NCBI RefSeq assembly: GCF_000631985.1 | Contig: NZ_JFYN01000041.1 | Span: 310,001 to 374,000, forward strand | Length of the DNA: 64,000 bases | Direction: 5' to 3' | Origin: Pseudomonas sp. RIT288 | GTDB lineage: Bacteria; Pseudomonadota; Gammaproteobacteria; Pseudomonadales; Pseudomonadaceae | Part shown: one piece after another, positions 63,121 through 64,000 of the stretch | Position numbering within the stretch: the first letter of the stretch is position 1 | Layout: the number at the start of each line of letters is the position of its first letter | Program-made: the position numbers and the translations under genes | Notes under the pieces: generated by a model | Told to the model about the DNA's origin: nothing | Database searches by the model: none | Seen by the model: the letters and a program-made list of their open reading frames with translations, nothing else

Positions 63121-64000
63121 TGATTCCGGTGATCTTGTCAGGTGGTAGCGGTTCACGTCTTTGGCCGCTTTCGCGCAAGCAATTCCCTAAACAATTCCTG
63201 GCCCTGACCGGTGAACACACACTGTTCCAGCAAACCCTGGAACGTCTGGTGTTCGAAGGCATGGACACGCCGATCGTGGTCTGCAACAAGGATCACCGCT
63301 TCATCGTCAACGAGCAGTTGGCCAACCGTAACCTCGAATGCCAGCGCATTCTGATGGAACCGTTCGGCCGCAACACCGCGCCAGCCGTAGCGCTGACCGC
63401 GATGATGCTGGTCAACGAAGGGCGTGACGAACTGATGCTGGTGCTGCCGGCCGACCACGTGCTGGAAGACCAGAAAGCCCTGCAACGCGCCCTCGCCCTG
63501 GCCACCGTCGCCGCCGAAAACGGCGAGATGGTGCTGTTCGGCGTGCCGGCGACCAAACCGGAAACCGGCTACGGCTACATCAAATCCACCGGCGACTCGC
63601 TGCTGCCCGAAGGCGTCAGCCGCGTTTCGCACTTCGTCGAAAAACCCGACGTCAAACGCGCCACCGAATACGTCGAGTCCGGTGGTTACTACTGGAACAG
63701 CGGCATGTTCCTGTTCCGCGCCAGCCGCTTCCTCGAAGAGCTGAAAAAGCACGATCCGGACATCTACGACACCTGCCTGCTGACCCTCGAGCGCAGCCAG
63801 CAGGACGCCGACACCGTCACGCTGGACGAAGCCACTTTCGCCTGCTGCCCGGACAACTCCATCGACTACTCGGTGATGGAAAAAACCCAGCGCGCCTGCG
63901 TGGTGCCGCTGAGCGCCGGCTGGAGCGATGTCGGTTGCTGGTCGTCGCTGTGGGAAGTCAACGAGAAGGACGCCAACGGCAACGTCAGCAAGGGCGACGT
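63121..64000 (+). CDS. algA: Mannose-1-phosphate guanylyltransferase/phosphomannose isomerase, 5' part
   Basis: The first 293 codons of AlgA; the gene continues beyond the window. The nucleotidyltransferase domain shows the GTP-binding motif MIPVILSGGSGSRLWPLSRK near the N-terminus, and VEKPDVKRA. The C-terminal isomerase domain is off the window. AlgA makes mannose-1-phosphate to GDP-mannose (and fructose-6-P to mannose-6-P) for AlgD. ATG 63121 has TATGGAG upstream. It closes the alginate operon. Confidence 0.95.

Overview
The window looks like a stretch of chromosome from a fluorescent Pseudomonas of the P. fluorescens group. It is GC-rich. The gene orders lepA-lepB-rnc-era-recO-pdxJ, aapJQMP-esterase-rhlB-dauBAR and a twelve-gene alginate cluster are all Pseudomonas arrangements. 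About twenty REP-type palindromes of three sequence families are scattered between genes. No tRNA, rRNA, insertion sequence, prophage or CRISPR array was seen. Almost everything is core genome, so the unusual signals are at the level of junctions and regulatory DNA.

Region 1 (1-29 kb) is housekeeping. It holds a repeat-rich gap, a NIF3/YqfO-like gene, purL and divergent mltF. A leftward operon follows with lepA, lepB, rnc, era, recO and pdxJ, in which the usual DUF4845 gene between lepB and rnc seems to be missing. Next come lptFG (LPS export) divergent from pepA-holC-valS, then rlmF, an HU protein, the nucleoid protein YejK/NdpA and an apparently frameshifted glutaredoxin. The segment ends with a glutathione transferase, a GIY-YIG protein, a SnoaL-like protein, and a GntR regulator overlapping an MFS transporter gene.

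Region 2 (29-47 kb) begins with a leaderless subtilisin-like protease. The general L-amino-acid ABC transporter aapJQMP, an esterase and the RNA helicase rhlB follow. The D-arginine catabolic genes dauB-dauA-dauR converge on a gene for a cationic amino-acid binding protein. The dauB promoter and the binding-protein promoter share a 10-bp core and flanking dyads, which suggests one regulator (probably DauR) controls both. Then come moaC-moaD-moaE, a PIN-PhoH ATPase, a divergent polysaccharide-deacetylase-like lipid- or cell-wall-associated protein, and yaaA.

Region 3 (47-64 kb) is the alginate operon algD-alg8-alg44-algK-algE-algG-algX-algL-algI-algJ-algF-algA, with algA cut by the window end. 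It encodes precursor supply (AlgD, AlgA), c-di-GMP-gated polymerisation (Alg8, Alg44), periplasmic epimerisation, acetylation and lyase editing (AlgG, AlgX, AlgI, AlgJ, AlgF, AlgL) and export (AlgK, AlgE). It follows an 810-bp AT-rich regulatory region with an AlgU-like promoter. REP palindromes sit in three intergenic junctions of the operon. One more lies inside the 5' end of algK, where it appears to be translated as part of the N-terminus.
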